DNA of 64,000 nucleotides. It comes from Biscogniauxia marginata (lineage: Eukaryota > Ascomycota > Sordariomycetes > Xylariales > Xylariaceae). The translations under genes were made by a program, and so were the position numbers. The notes below the pieces were generated by a model, which saw nothing but the letters and a program-made list of their open reading frames with translations, did no database searches and was not told where the DNA came from. The stretch is taken from assembly GCA_022695795.1 (NCBI GenBank), contig MU404124.1, positions 1 to 64,000 of the forward strand, in the 5' to 3' direction. Below are positions 31,497 through 42,715 of this stretch, one piece after another; the first letter of the stretch is position 1; the number at the start of each line of letters is the position of its first letter.

Positions 31497-34143
31497 TTAC
31501 CTAATTTCGTCACTTTCCAACTTGTCTGCTTCGTCCCGAAATACATTTCGCAGGCGTCGTTGATGCCACCAAGCTAGGGCACATACGATACTAACGACAC
31601 CCACAGCTGTACTTCCTGTGACTGACCACCACCTCTGTGCCGCATTGATTTCATCAGCGGTGTTCTCGCTGAGCACGATATACGCCCCGGGGTCGTTCAA
31701 CCGTGCCCAGTACGTCGCCGGGACCTGGCTATATCATCAGCATATTCCGTCGTCGTCGCCCTGAAGTCCCGGATCATGGTTGGTATTGTTCTCACCTTGC
31801 AAGCGCAGCTGCGATAGACGCCAACAAGCTGCATCATGGTGCCACCCACGGCCGCGAAGATGGCAAAGAACCCGACGAACACCTGCCCCCACCAGCAGAT
31901 GCGCTTCGCGACGGGCCGGGCCGCGGACCACCCCGAGCCGTACTTTATCTTCAGCCGCGCCGCCCATGTCCACAGAGCCATCTCGCACAGCTGGCTGATC
32001 GCATAGACCAGGTACGTGAGGCTGCGGCATGATAGCCCGGCCCTGGGGGTGTTGTACGACGTCAGGAAGGCGAGCACGCACGGCGCCAGCAGGAGGAACA
32101 GCGCGCTCACGACCACGTAGGCGCAGTCCTGCATGTTCAGGGTGAGCAAGGCGCGCAGCTTGCGCGGCGATACGCCATTTTTATCCCTTGACCAAATCTC
32201 AACAGTCGGGATGGGCGAGGAGGCCGTGTACTCGTTGATTGCCTCCTGGACCCATTGGCGCTTGTTGAGACCGCGCTTCCAGAGCTTTTCGGTCTTGAAC
32301 CGGCCTTCGAAAGCGGTCTCTACAGGGTTATATCCTTCGAGCTGGTTTATAATGACGCCAAGGGGCTTGAACCTCCTGATCTTTTGGAGCTGCTGTCTCC
32401 AGAAACTGGGCTCGTATCTATCAGGCCGCGCGCTCTTCCCCCCGTCATATACTATGCCCTCGAGGGTGCAAGGACTATTCGCCGCAAGCATGGCACAGGA
32501 AACGATGGCGAGATATGGAATGACCATCCACCCTGATCGACCAGTGTTAGGGCCTTCTCATACTGTAGTCGATTGTCATCTGCAATGGGGGGAGGGGGCC
32601 ACTCAACACAATCCAAAGGCAAGTGCGTGTGCCGCATCGTTATCCCCTAGATTGTTGTCCATATCCAATACTGTATATACGAAGCCACCAACGAAGAACA
32701 GAATCGGTGCGCCTATCGTCGATCCGAAGCTAGGCCTCACTGTGAGCACTATTCACACCACCTAGGCTGTTTTGGACTTACCTCGCTTGTGAGTTTAGCA
32801 GCGCCTTGAGTTTGGTGGGCAAAGACACAACCTCCTTGTCTTGACTACCACGTGCCCTGGTTTCCTCGTATTCATCCACCATGACCATGATTCTCTTCCA
32901 AATACTATTATGCACTAACCTACGTCCTGCGATTTGATTACTAATTTCTTCGTCTCCAACCAAGCTATCATGCCGCTCATCCATCGCGAAGTCGCTCTTC
33001 TCGACCGTCGCCATGCGGATATTCCCCACGACAACAGCAAGAAGCAACTGCGCCCTCAGCCTCAGCGGCATATTCGGTGGGTCCCCCTTCGGCGGTGCCA
33101 TAAACTCGAGCACCTTGCGATCGAGGGCGTACTCGTACACCGCACTGAGCAGCATCGGCCCGGCGAACGCGAAGCATATCGAGAGCCAGACGACCGTGTC
33201 GGCCATCATCATCAGCAGCGCGCCGAGCAGCCGGACCCAGTAGGAGGCGAAGCCGACGAGCGTGCGCGGGTGCGCCTTGAAGACGATTTCCGGGATGGCC
33301 AGCTTGCGCGCGCGGGGGACGTTGGTGCAGAACGCGAGACTCGGCACGATGAACTGCACTGCAGGAAAAGGAGTCAGTAATTGCTGTATTTGGACTGTTT
33401 TTAACCCATGAAACATGTGTCTCGAGAGCAGAACCTCGTACAACAAGCCTGAATAGGCATGTTTTACTCATGAGGTAGGCTATAAGGGGTAATCCGAATT
33501 AGCTTACCAAACGGCCCGATCCATTGCTGCATGGCGCTCGAGTGCGACATCTCCCAGCCAGGGCAACGGATCTCACACCACGTGTACGGCACCTGCACCA
33601 CGGGTGTGCCCTCCATGTCCCCGTTGAATTCCGTGCCACAGGGGAACTTGTTGTTGTAAGTCGAAGACTCGAGCGCCGCTATTGATACCCCGGGTACCAC
33701 GAAGGAGGGCGAGGCATACGACAGGTTTCCATCGCGTATTGTCAGGGAGTCATTTAGGGCCAGGAGACAGCAGTGCGTGAGGTTCTGGCCGCCGAAACGT
33801 ATCGACTGGGAGCCAGGAGGATTGTGGGAGAGACCTGCGAGCTGCGGAATCGCATCGCTTATGTGCGAGTATGCCATAAAAGTAGTTGGCTAAACCCTGT
33901 GTTAGAGGAAGGTCGGGCAAGTCGTGATAATAAGCGGCCGCTGCGACTCAGAAGCATTTAGCTGAAAGCTTGATTGTCAGATTCTCTCGTAATGTTCAAT
34001 ATATAAATACCTTCCTCTCGGAAATTCGTATAACTCATGCTATCATGTCCATCTTCGACATCTTGACAGTCGGCAGTGGAGGCATTCAGACTCCAGCGAT
34101 GATATCCATGTTGAATCCCTGATTTGAGCGAGCCTTCTCGCAT
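31497..34143 (-). CDS. Multipass membrane protein of a fungal-specific family
   Basis: Proposed exons: 34143-34011, 33834-33508, 33358-32782, 32735-32608, 32532-31796 and 31724-31497, joining in phase to 709 residues. The order of conserved blocks supports one gene: an N-terminal extracellular-looking part (ASTADCQDVEDGHDSMSYTN; IRFGGQNLTHCCLLALNDS; VPYTWCEIRCPGW), then hydrophobic segments (LALLMMMADTVV-type, ICFAFAGPMLLSAVYEY; IGAPILFFVGGFVYTVLD; HALAFGLWWMVIPYLAIVS) and a last helix before WWHQRRLRNVF. I recall this as a widespread unnamed ascomycete family with no known function. The first joint is the least sure: an alternative acceptor at 33890 fits the sequence but not the phase. A TATATAG box lies about 40 bp before ATG 34143. 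Several donors or acceptors are weak (GTTGAG, GTGAG). Confidence 0.7.
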
Positions 34144-34590
34144 CCTTAATCAACCTCTCTTGCAGCCCAACGTCTATATACACATGAAATCTGCGGAGTG
34201 GGGATGGGAAACGCATGTTAGCTAGCTGACAAAATTCCTAATACGGAACTCAGTGCAGCATGGCGCCACGCATGTTTCATAACTCGTGATACTGATAGGG
34301 CGCCTCTAAGCCGGACGGCATAAAGCTTGGAAAGTCCGCCTATTGTCTTACGCCGTTGGCATGCTGGAACTCCCTAACATCCATAGTACAGTAGTTTCAC
34401 AGTATTTAGTTCCCAACGTAACCTGCATGCTTGGGTAGTGTGACCTGTAAACCTGGTTATTATACTCGTCACCTGCGTTCGGAGGTATGAGACATCACTA
34501 AAGTTAGACTCCTTATATATCTTTTCATGAATGTCATCACAAAGAAGATGCGGTGTAGAATTTGCATCGATCTTGACAGCTAGTACTATT

Positions 34591-34627
34591 GTAGAACGTA
34601 CTTAACGTTCAACGTTCAACGTTCTAC
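34591..34627. repeat. AACGTTC short tandem array within an inverted repeat
   Basis: GTAGAACGT (34591-34599) is exactly complementary to ACGTTCTAC (34619-34627). Between them lie tandem AACGTTC units, each centred on the palindrome AACGTT. Confidence 0.75.
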
Positions 34628-34998
34628 CTAATACCTAATAACCCTTTCAGTAATCCCGTACTCCCCTCTGGCTCGTTCGCACTAATACCTACCTCGAACA
34701 TGTTAAACTCCCTCATCTGTTCTTTTTATTCTTGGTTATATGATTACAGCACCAATATCATATCGTATATATTAATTCTATCCGTGTTGCGTCTGGTAAG
34801 GAAACGGTAATCAGTACGGACGTCATGTTAGCTAACATAGCAGCTCAATGCTACATTGATGGAGACCTAGAACTATTTTCTTTCATTAAAGCTAAATTAA
34901 AAACCCTTGTACGGAGTTTGTGTATAGTGGTGAAGAGAAAGCGTGCATCTATAGATTGGCGAGCCCCCTTTGCTTGGTATCTTTAAAGGGGTTAACCC

Positions 34999-35025
34999 GG
35001 GAGGGGGGGGGGGGGGGGGGGGGGG

Positions 35026-35059
<34 letters not shown>

Positions 35060-35152
35060 TTTTGGGGGGTTGTGAGAATTTATAAAATTTGTTATAAAAT
35101 AGGAAATATNNNNNNNNNNGCGCCCCCCCCGCCCCCCCCCCCCCCCCCCCCC
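34999..35152. other. Assembly gap (10 N) between poly-G/poly-A and poly-C runs
   Basis: A run of G, then about 31 A, a short unique stretch, ten N (35110-35119), then a C run. The fixed N count and homopolymer flanks point to a scaffold join or low-quality contig ends rather than natural sequence. Gap size is unknown. Confidence 0.9.
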
Positions 35153-37056
35153 CCGGCAATAAGGGCCTCTGCAGCCCAGAAAACTCGATAGATTCGGGGG
35201 TTAGTCAGGAGTGAGTCATGAGGTAAGGAATAGGAACGAGGGAGATGTATTTATACTTTGAGGGCAATCTAGTATTTCCAAGACAGGTTGTGTGTAGGTC
35301 ATCGTTTTCACACTGGGGGTGCAGAGCCGTGAATGGCAGAGGCCATTCATTGCTAGTAAGCAGCAGATGAATGCATGTAAGCCAGAATATCAACGGAAAC
35401 TCTTCAAAGAAGTTTTCTAGGGTTTCTTTATGTATCGAAATGCTTATAATGCTTACCTTGAAACATGAGGAGCTCTAACATGAAAAGACTGATATTATAT
35501 TTTAGTTCTACCAAAGAGACTAGTAACTAGGAGAAGCTGACAGGGTTATATTGGATAAGAATCATAGGTATGAGTATCAAGAATTGATAGCAGAAAGCTA
35601 TCTACTGAATGAGTACAAGTTCGTCGTGTTAACGTGTAGTTCAGAATCATATATATTAATCGTGGTGAGTGAAGTAGTACATTGCATAATACATATAACC
35701 AGTACAAAAAGGCATCTGGTGTACATTAATGGGGACCATACTAGGTTAGGTCTTTACCCATATCCCAAAAATACCAGCAGTCTGCCATTCACTACTGGAT
35801 CATTCGAGTGCCCTGGTGACCATTTCAGCAATAGGCCCATATGCCGAGCAACGGATCTTGGGGATGTTTGCTTATATTTCTTTCATGATACCTACCTAGG
35901 TAGGTACAAATACAACATCTCCCCTCAATGATAATCATCACTCCCCCATCCTCTACCCTTCCTCCTTCACGCACCAGATCTCTTTATCCACCAATTTATC
36001 ATAAAATCATTTATATTCGATTTTCAAATCATAATCGTCATAGTGGCAGCACCCTTCCTTTAATTAGTCGACCCCAACCATCCCACTGCTGGTAACCCCG
36101 AGGCCTACAAGCCCGACGACCCAAGTAACCGACAAAGCTAGGGGATGGGAGCCCACCCAACCAAAATCACAACTGGGTATTGGGGGTATTTACCAGCCTG
36201 GCATGGCTCACTAAGAGAGTCAACGACAACACCTGAAGGAGCTGCTGCACAGTAAGGAATCCCTAAGTGGGAATTAGTAAGTTCCAACTATGGCCTTATT
36301 TCCGAAGTTACGTTACCTCTGACTAGTTTTTAAAGATACATCCAGTCTAAAGACGAAAGACTCTTAAAATAAATAAATAAAGGCCGGGTAGCCGGGGCTG
36401 GCAACCATACCGATCATGTTCCTCGCCTTACTGCCCCTGCTGCCCCTGCTGGTGCACATCACGGTTGGCATATAGGCGAATAATTCCTTCGAAACAGCAA
36501 CCTACCTTTCATCAGCCCAGACAACATTTTCGGGCATTACTGACCATAAAAATATGACGACGCTTGTTAGTCGTCTCTCGGGATACATGGTGGAAAACGA
36601 ACGCTGCCGCTTTTTCCAGTTTTGGGCGAGATGGAAAGGAAGCGGATTTGTCCAATTCGTGCATCGCCACGCAGCTGAGGTGGCGATCAACCAAATAAGC
36701 AAGCCTATCACCAAGGACTCATAAAAATAGCTGGGAATGATACACAACAGACTGAGGATAATATATGGTATCTAAGTACTACTATATAGATTTACCAATC
36801 CTTGAGGATTATTTAAAACCTTTCTACTTGCACTATGATGCCTCACGTAGTTACTCATGCGGACGAATATACTGTATACATCCTATCCAGATAGGTTTCA
36901 ACTTCGATATGGGCCAGAAAGACCCCAAGCTTCTTCTCCTTAAAGTATTCCCCCACGTCGACCAAAACAGGACGAAAATTAGTATGTAGTTGCATCATCC
37001 TAGTACATCATCGTACTACAAAACAAGCCGGGGTTTTCTCGTCTGACAAGCATCTT

Positions 37057-40000
37057 TCACACCGATTGTGCATTGCTGGCGTAGCTCATACCCCAGTTGA
37101 CCCAATCGGAGAAGAACACGCCTTGAATTTTGGCCTTGCCTTTTTGGCAGTCCGAGAATGTCCGGGCGTATAGTGCATTGATACGGTCGGCGTTCGCGTT
37201 GTCCGTGACGAACAAGCTCGAGGCGACTAGTAGACTTGCCGTCGACGCGGCTTTGGCAAAGGCGTGGGATAGGTCCTTTGCGGCTTCCTGATGGATGCTT
37301 CCTAGCAACTCAAGCTGGGCTTCGACATCAACCTGCAGGTCTTTGCTCCGTGCCTTCTTCGAGGCCTTTGAGAATTCCACTAGAATACCTAGCGCTTTGT
37401 TCGCAAGAGGCTTGACCGTGGTCGTTCGTATGAGTTCTAACAGTGGAAGTAGTAGGTTGAACGATAAAGGATTCGACGCTTCGTGCTTGGCGTAGATATT
37501 CAGCAAATCTAGGATTCGGTGCTTAAAGGTGACAATGGATTCCTTGGCATCCTTTTTGTCCTTTTTCTTGCTTGAACCCTTAGCTCTCTGTTTGAAAACC
37601 TCAACCAGCTTCGCATCCAGTGGAATCATCTCGGAGTCTGTCATGTCCGAATCGCTATCAGACGATGCGGCCTCTTTGTCTTTGTCTAGGCGATGGCTCT
37701 TTAGAACTTTAGCTAAGGCATCATCAAGGTCTTCGAGTGCTTGAGCATTTGCTTCTACCTGCTCGTCGTCCTCACTCTCATCCTCATCACCTTCTCCGCC
37801 TACCATTGACTCTTCCCCATTTAGCGTGATGAATTCAACATCGGAGCCAAGTTCCGATATCTCTTCTTCTTCTAGGTCTTCATCTTCCTCGCCAGAATCC
37901 GACTTGTCAGCATCTTCCATATCTATATCCTCATCGTCCATATTCTCAAATAAAGCTTGGTATCCCGTTGAATTTTCTTCAGTCTGAAGGGGGTCCGTAA
38001 GAAGCCCGAGAGCTTCGGGGGAAATATGAGTAGTAAAAGCTTCAAATACTTGCTCGCTAATTTGTCTCATCATGGCTGAATGCCGGGAGAGAAGAGCAAG
38101 TAAGATTTCTACCAGAAGCTCGGACGTGCCACCTTTCTTGCCTTTCATCTTTTCAGAGCAGCTCTGAAGGTCCTGTAGAATGCTGATGGCGTCTGGCGTA
38201 CCATCGTATAATTGTAATATCGTGGCAGCATATAATAGAGCGAGACCGAGAGACGCTTCTTGTCTATCATCTGATTTCTTGTGGGTCTCGAGCAGTTTCT
38301 GCATAGATTTTAGGGCAGTTTGTCGCTCGACCTCGATCTCCTCGCTCATCGTTACTGCCGTGGGCTCAACCGAAATCACAGCCTTGCAGAGGTACTCAGC
38401 ATTATTCCGCTGTTTTGTAACCTTCGCGAATGCCGACGCAAGCCGTCTGCGAAAAACGTCTCGCGTCTTTTCCGAAAGCTCTGGTTTGAATTGCTCTTGT
38501 GTCGAGTATGCACATGAGGCTAGTTCCGTAATGCCTACCTCCAATCCACTTTTGCCACCAGCATCATCGGAGTTTCCAGGCTCTTGTTTCGACTGTACGG
38601 TTAACCTGAATACATGATCCGCGTAAGATTGCCTGAGCTTCTCGGAATCATTGGCCGCATTGCTAGTAACTAATCAGTCATACGTTAGCATGGGAACATG
38701 GGGTGGCTCTTACACATCCATAGAAGCGACAGGCTTTCGAAGAAGCTTAAGCACCTTTCGTGCGTTGGTTGGAGTGGCCCATTGCAATAGGTTTTCGATC
38801 GTCTTGGTGTTAGTTCGTTGATCGAAATCATACGCTCCGAACTTGCTAATAAGCTCTTCGAGTATTGGTATGAGGAGCTCCGGGGAGATCTCTACAGCCT
38901 TCTCTATTGACTGCAGACTCTTCAGCGACGCACGGTGGAGATAACGATCCTCCTTAGAAGCTTGATTGATTAGACATTTCATGAAATTTCTAGAGAAAAT
39001 ATTCTTGATTAGAGACTTTTCTCCCGATGCTAAGCCCTGGAGGAACTTCTGGAATATCATAAAGCCGCGGAACTTTTGTCCATCAGAGGCAAGTTTCGAG
39101 AAGAGTCCATCTGAAAATGAATTAGCATGTGTAGGCCATGTGTTTAGCATTTACTTGCCATCAACGACGGTAGTCCAGAAGAGTTTGAAGTGGTCTTCGT
39201 TGTGTTTCTTCCCCATTTCGTGCTGTTGTAAGAAATGTGCCAGAATGAGGTCCCAAACAAAGTGCAGCTGTGCTGTCCAATTACTCTGCTTTATCTTGGC
39301 AACGATTTTGTCCTCTCCGGTGTCTTGTGCCACATTTTCCTTCAATACCCGAGCGAGTTCTGGCAAGACAGCTGGGCTCATAGGATCTTGCCAAGGTTTC
39401 GAAGGGATTTTCATGGTGGGATACGAACTTCGGGCCCGCAGCCACATCCCGATGCCCTCTGCGGTCTTGCCGAGCCCAATGTCGGAGAGCTTCCGTAGCG
39501 TCTCCTCGGCTCTAGTTTGACCCATTTGAGGGAGAGACTCGACTATAACCCAGCCACAGTGCGACCGCATCCAGACCTTTTTGTCGGCCATCTGCAAAAG
39601 AATATCGAGGACTTTCGGCCATCGCGACTCGTCGTCAAATAGGACTTTTGCCTCGACAAAACACTGGAGACCGAATAATCGTCCGAAATAGAAATCCCTC
39701 TCTTCCTGACCTGGGATATTGCCTGATGACTTGGTGTTCTCAATTAGGATATTCAATACCTTGTCGAAGGTAAGACCGGGGTATTTCGCGTTTGCAAGAT
39801 CTTTTGATCCAAACAGCTGTCCCAGGATCTCGGTCAGCACCAAGCTGAAACCGAGGCGGGAAGCATTGCGCGAGCTGGCAAGCCCTCGAAACAAACGCTT
39901 ATTGAGGTGCCTTTCTAGAACAGGCTCTGTGCCAGCTAGAAGCGCAGTCACAAGTGCATCGGCGGCAATGATTCGCTCGTCACTGTCGGAACTCCCAAGT

Positions 40001-40197
40001 AATTCATATATCCTTGCTTCTCGTTTCCGGTTCTCACCACCCTTTTCCTCCGTGAAAGGGGACTTGTCGAGTTCGAGGTTATTCGGCTTCGGCTCGACGT
40101 CGTCGACAGGAGAATGACCTGTTTTGGGGCGCTTCTGGGTCGGTTGGCTGCCATTCACAGCAGGCTTGTTGGCTCCGCGCTTTCGCTTTCCACCCAT
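37057..40197 (-). CDS. pol5: POL5 / MYBBP1A-like ribosome biogenesis protein
   Basis: Three exons: 40197-39159, 39110-38714 and 38662-37057; 1013 residues. I chose ATG 40197 (MGGKRKRGANKPAVNGSQP) because the frame upstream has only TTG. HEAT-like repeats fill the first two thirds. A long acidic region follows (DDEDIDMEDADKSDSGEEDE and more), then a helical C-terminus. This is the plan of yeast Pol5 (about 1020 residues), which, despite its B-type polymerase label, lacks polymerase activity and works in nucleolar rRNA production. The first intron (39158-39111) begins GC rather than GT (G|GCAAGT ... GCTAAT ... CAG). A canonical alternative does not keep the conserved VVDDGLFSKLASDGQKF join. The second intron is canonical. 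Confidence 0.93.
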
Positions 40198-41188
40198 TGT
40201 GAAGCAATGCTTGGACAAAATGACTCCAAGGCCTGAGGTATAATCTTCGTATCGCAATGTAAACAGGCTTAGACAATGATCGAGGCGACATATAGTGAAT
40301 TAACCCAATTGCAAACTTGCAATATAGTGGCACTATAATGCAGAATGCGCTTGTTGCGAATCTGCGCTGCACTGGAACTTTTTTTACGAAATATTGTGCC
40401 GCCATTCACCACACAGCGAAATTGCCATATTTAGTAGGCGGTCAAGAGCTAGTGCCCCCCGCTATCTGCAACTCTTAAGCAAGGGTGGGTCGTCCAGTCC
40501 CACCGAGCCATCCCCCCTTTTTAAAGTATAAACTGAATATCTGAGGCTCCTAGTAGTATGGTATAGCTGGTGTACCTAGTTATTATGCACACACTACATT
40601 TGATTTAGTCTTAACATTTTGAAATAAAGAGTTCCAAGGGGTTCTTAAAGCAGTAGTAATCTATATGTGGTAGATACTAGTTTATTAAACTGCCTTAATA
40701 CTACAAAGACTCGTCTTCTTAATACTTAAAACATGGCGTTTGAAAGGGGGAAACCTAGTTAAATGATGACAACCCTTAGGGAAAGGGGCGAAATACAAAA
40801 CGATAATTCCAGTATTAGTTATCACAAAAAAATTGTTGGTCTAATCCGTAGTTTCACGAGCTGCAGTGCGGCTTCAATTCATAGACCTGTTTCATTATTT
40901 ATCAACTTTTCCCAAATATGCCACTATTTACGCTCAAAGTAATTATATCGTACATTATAATCCAGTTCACTTAAAAATTTCACAGAAATCTAAACCACCT
41001 ATAAGGACAATACCATTTGCTAGAGTGGGAAGCAGTACATCACCGCTAAGACTGATTTAATTGCAATATGTAATCCACTCAATTACAACTGCACGACACC
41101 TACCTAGACATAAAGTTCATAATATCTAACCCTTAAGGCGAGCTTACCTTCTCATTAGCAGCAGTCGGTTATCACCGCAGTCATCGAC
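40198..41188. other. Intergenic upstream of POL5
   Basis: POL5 promoter and the 3' flank of the small serine-rich gene. No gene or repeat recognised. Confidence 0.5.
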
Positions 41189-41626
41189 TCAGTCTGGCCC
41201 TTCGACGCTCTTGAGCCCGCAACAGATCAACAACAAAGACCAGAAGTCCTTTAGCCTACTCACTAAAGTCTTAGGTGGTGGTATTTCTGGGGACCGGTGG
41301 TAGCCAGTATACCACGGCGGGCTTTCATAGTCCCACGGAGAGGGATTGCTCAGCAGCGGCTCGAGGCTAGACGCCCTGCTAGCGGGCGAGGCAACTGGTG
41401 ACGTGATGCGCCTGGTTGTGGCGTTTATACCGGTGGTACTAAAATACTCGTTGGGATAGGCGAGGGAGGTGTCCGTAGACGAGGATGGTGTATCGGCCTG
41501 CACGAACCGGGACAGTGATGGGAGAGCCGCCTCTTCACGCCTGACTCGGGCAAGAATTCGTGATGTAAAGGAATCCGAGGAATCCGAGCTGTAGCTGCTG
41601 CTGATAGAGCTAATAGAACCTGGCAT
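41189..41626 (-). CDS. Small serine-rich hypothetical protein
   Basis: ATG 41626 gives 145 residues: a Ser-rich start (SISSISSSYSSDSSDS), a disordered middle, and a hydrophobic-cysteine end (LKDFWSLLLICCGLKS). The paired cysteines next to hydrophobic residues could be a lipid-anchor site. No domain is recognised. It lies alone between POL5 and the NLR-like gene, on the same strand as both. Coding composition is plausible but support is limited to the frame. Confidence 0.45.
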   Translation of the reverse strand: MPGSISSISSSYSSDSSDSFTSRILARVRREEAALPSLSRFVQADTPSSSTDTSLAYPNEYFSTTGINATTRRITSPVASPASRASSLEPLLSNPSPWDYESPPWYTGYHRSPEIPPPKTLVSRLKDFWSLLLICCGLKSVEGPD

Positions 41627-42715
41627 CGTAGGTTGGGTTTCGCCGAAAAGAAACTGTAGAATGAATATCACCTTTCTGAAATTGTCGCAGGAAAAGCTCA
41701 GAAAATAGTGGCACGATTTAGAATATATATATCTTTAGTGGTGAAACATGACTATTGTTGCAAATCACCCATTATACTGACTCAACCTAGTTGTTTTAGT
41801 ATGATTTGCCTTAATCACGGAAAGATGGCACTCTTTGTTACGATAATGTGGTTAGAATGAAGAGCTGTGACTAGAGGTACATCAATGAATTGTCTTTTTA
41901 CATGAACGACCCCTTTGTCTTGCAAACCCTCCTGTCTATTACGTCCTCCCCACCACAAGGTTTCCGTACATGGCGGTCGTGACAACGGGTAACTATTGAA
42001 ATTTTCCAAGAGCGCTTCATTTTTTGGCTTATCAATGTATAATTACACTCATACCATTAATATCAGTATGCTCAATACAGCCTTCACCGTGATCTTCAAA
42101 AGAAGCAATTGTGGAGTTGCTCTCATGTTGATTTAAGCTATAAGCTTATACGATATGCTATACTTGTAGGTAATTATGGGATTTAACATAGATGATATTT
42201 ATAATAATTAAATATTATTATCGTATTATCGAGATTGGTAAGCATGGTACTTCAAGTCCGTGTATTTTACGTATTAAGCATGCTTGTATTCTGGTGCATA
42301 GCACACTTGCAATTCTTAGTACTCCAAAAAGAGTATTTTACCAGCGGTCTAATACTATCGTGTATCACACAGCACTAGGAGCGAGCTATAACGGCATCAA
42401 CGTCACGACTATATACTACAAGACAACACATCCGCGCAAAGAGATGAAGAAACAGCGACTGAAAGGCGTTTTTCACAGCCAGCTATTACTTGCCCTATTA
42501 CGATACTAAAATCTGTTTACAAGAGCGCCACGTAAACTAAATATGTGTAATTTTGAAAGATAGGAAGTCCATATAGTCCGAACTGTGTCCACAGAGAATA
42601 CTATGCATTGTATGTATATGTATGTGTGTATATGCAATGTGAAATACAGTAGCATGACAATCTATTCACGATATATTGCTTGATTAAGAGGATCCGTCGT
42701 TTGAAAGCCATTCTA
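41627..42715. other. Intergenic
   Basis: AT-moderate sequence. A plus-strand frame at 42192-42509 has no motif or Met support. The 3' flank of the NLR-like gene lies at the right end. Confidence 0.45.

Larger units (their letters stand above)
34144..37056. other. Long gene-poor interval with assembly gap
   Basis: About 2.9 kb without a supportable gene. It contains an inverted repeat (34591-34627), an N gap flanked by homopolymers (34999-35152) and a CCTACCTAGGTAGG palindrome near 35890. Small frames at 35551-35931 and 36502-36747 have no motifs. Confidence 0.6.

Noticed and set aside
36502..36747. Minus-strand frame with transposase-like feel
   Set aside because: No catalytic DD(E/D) or HTH motif, no terminal inverted repeats; overlapping frames on both strands equally open.
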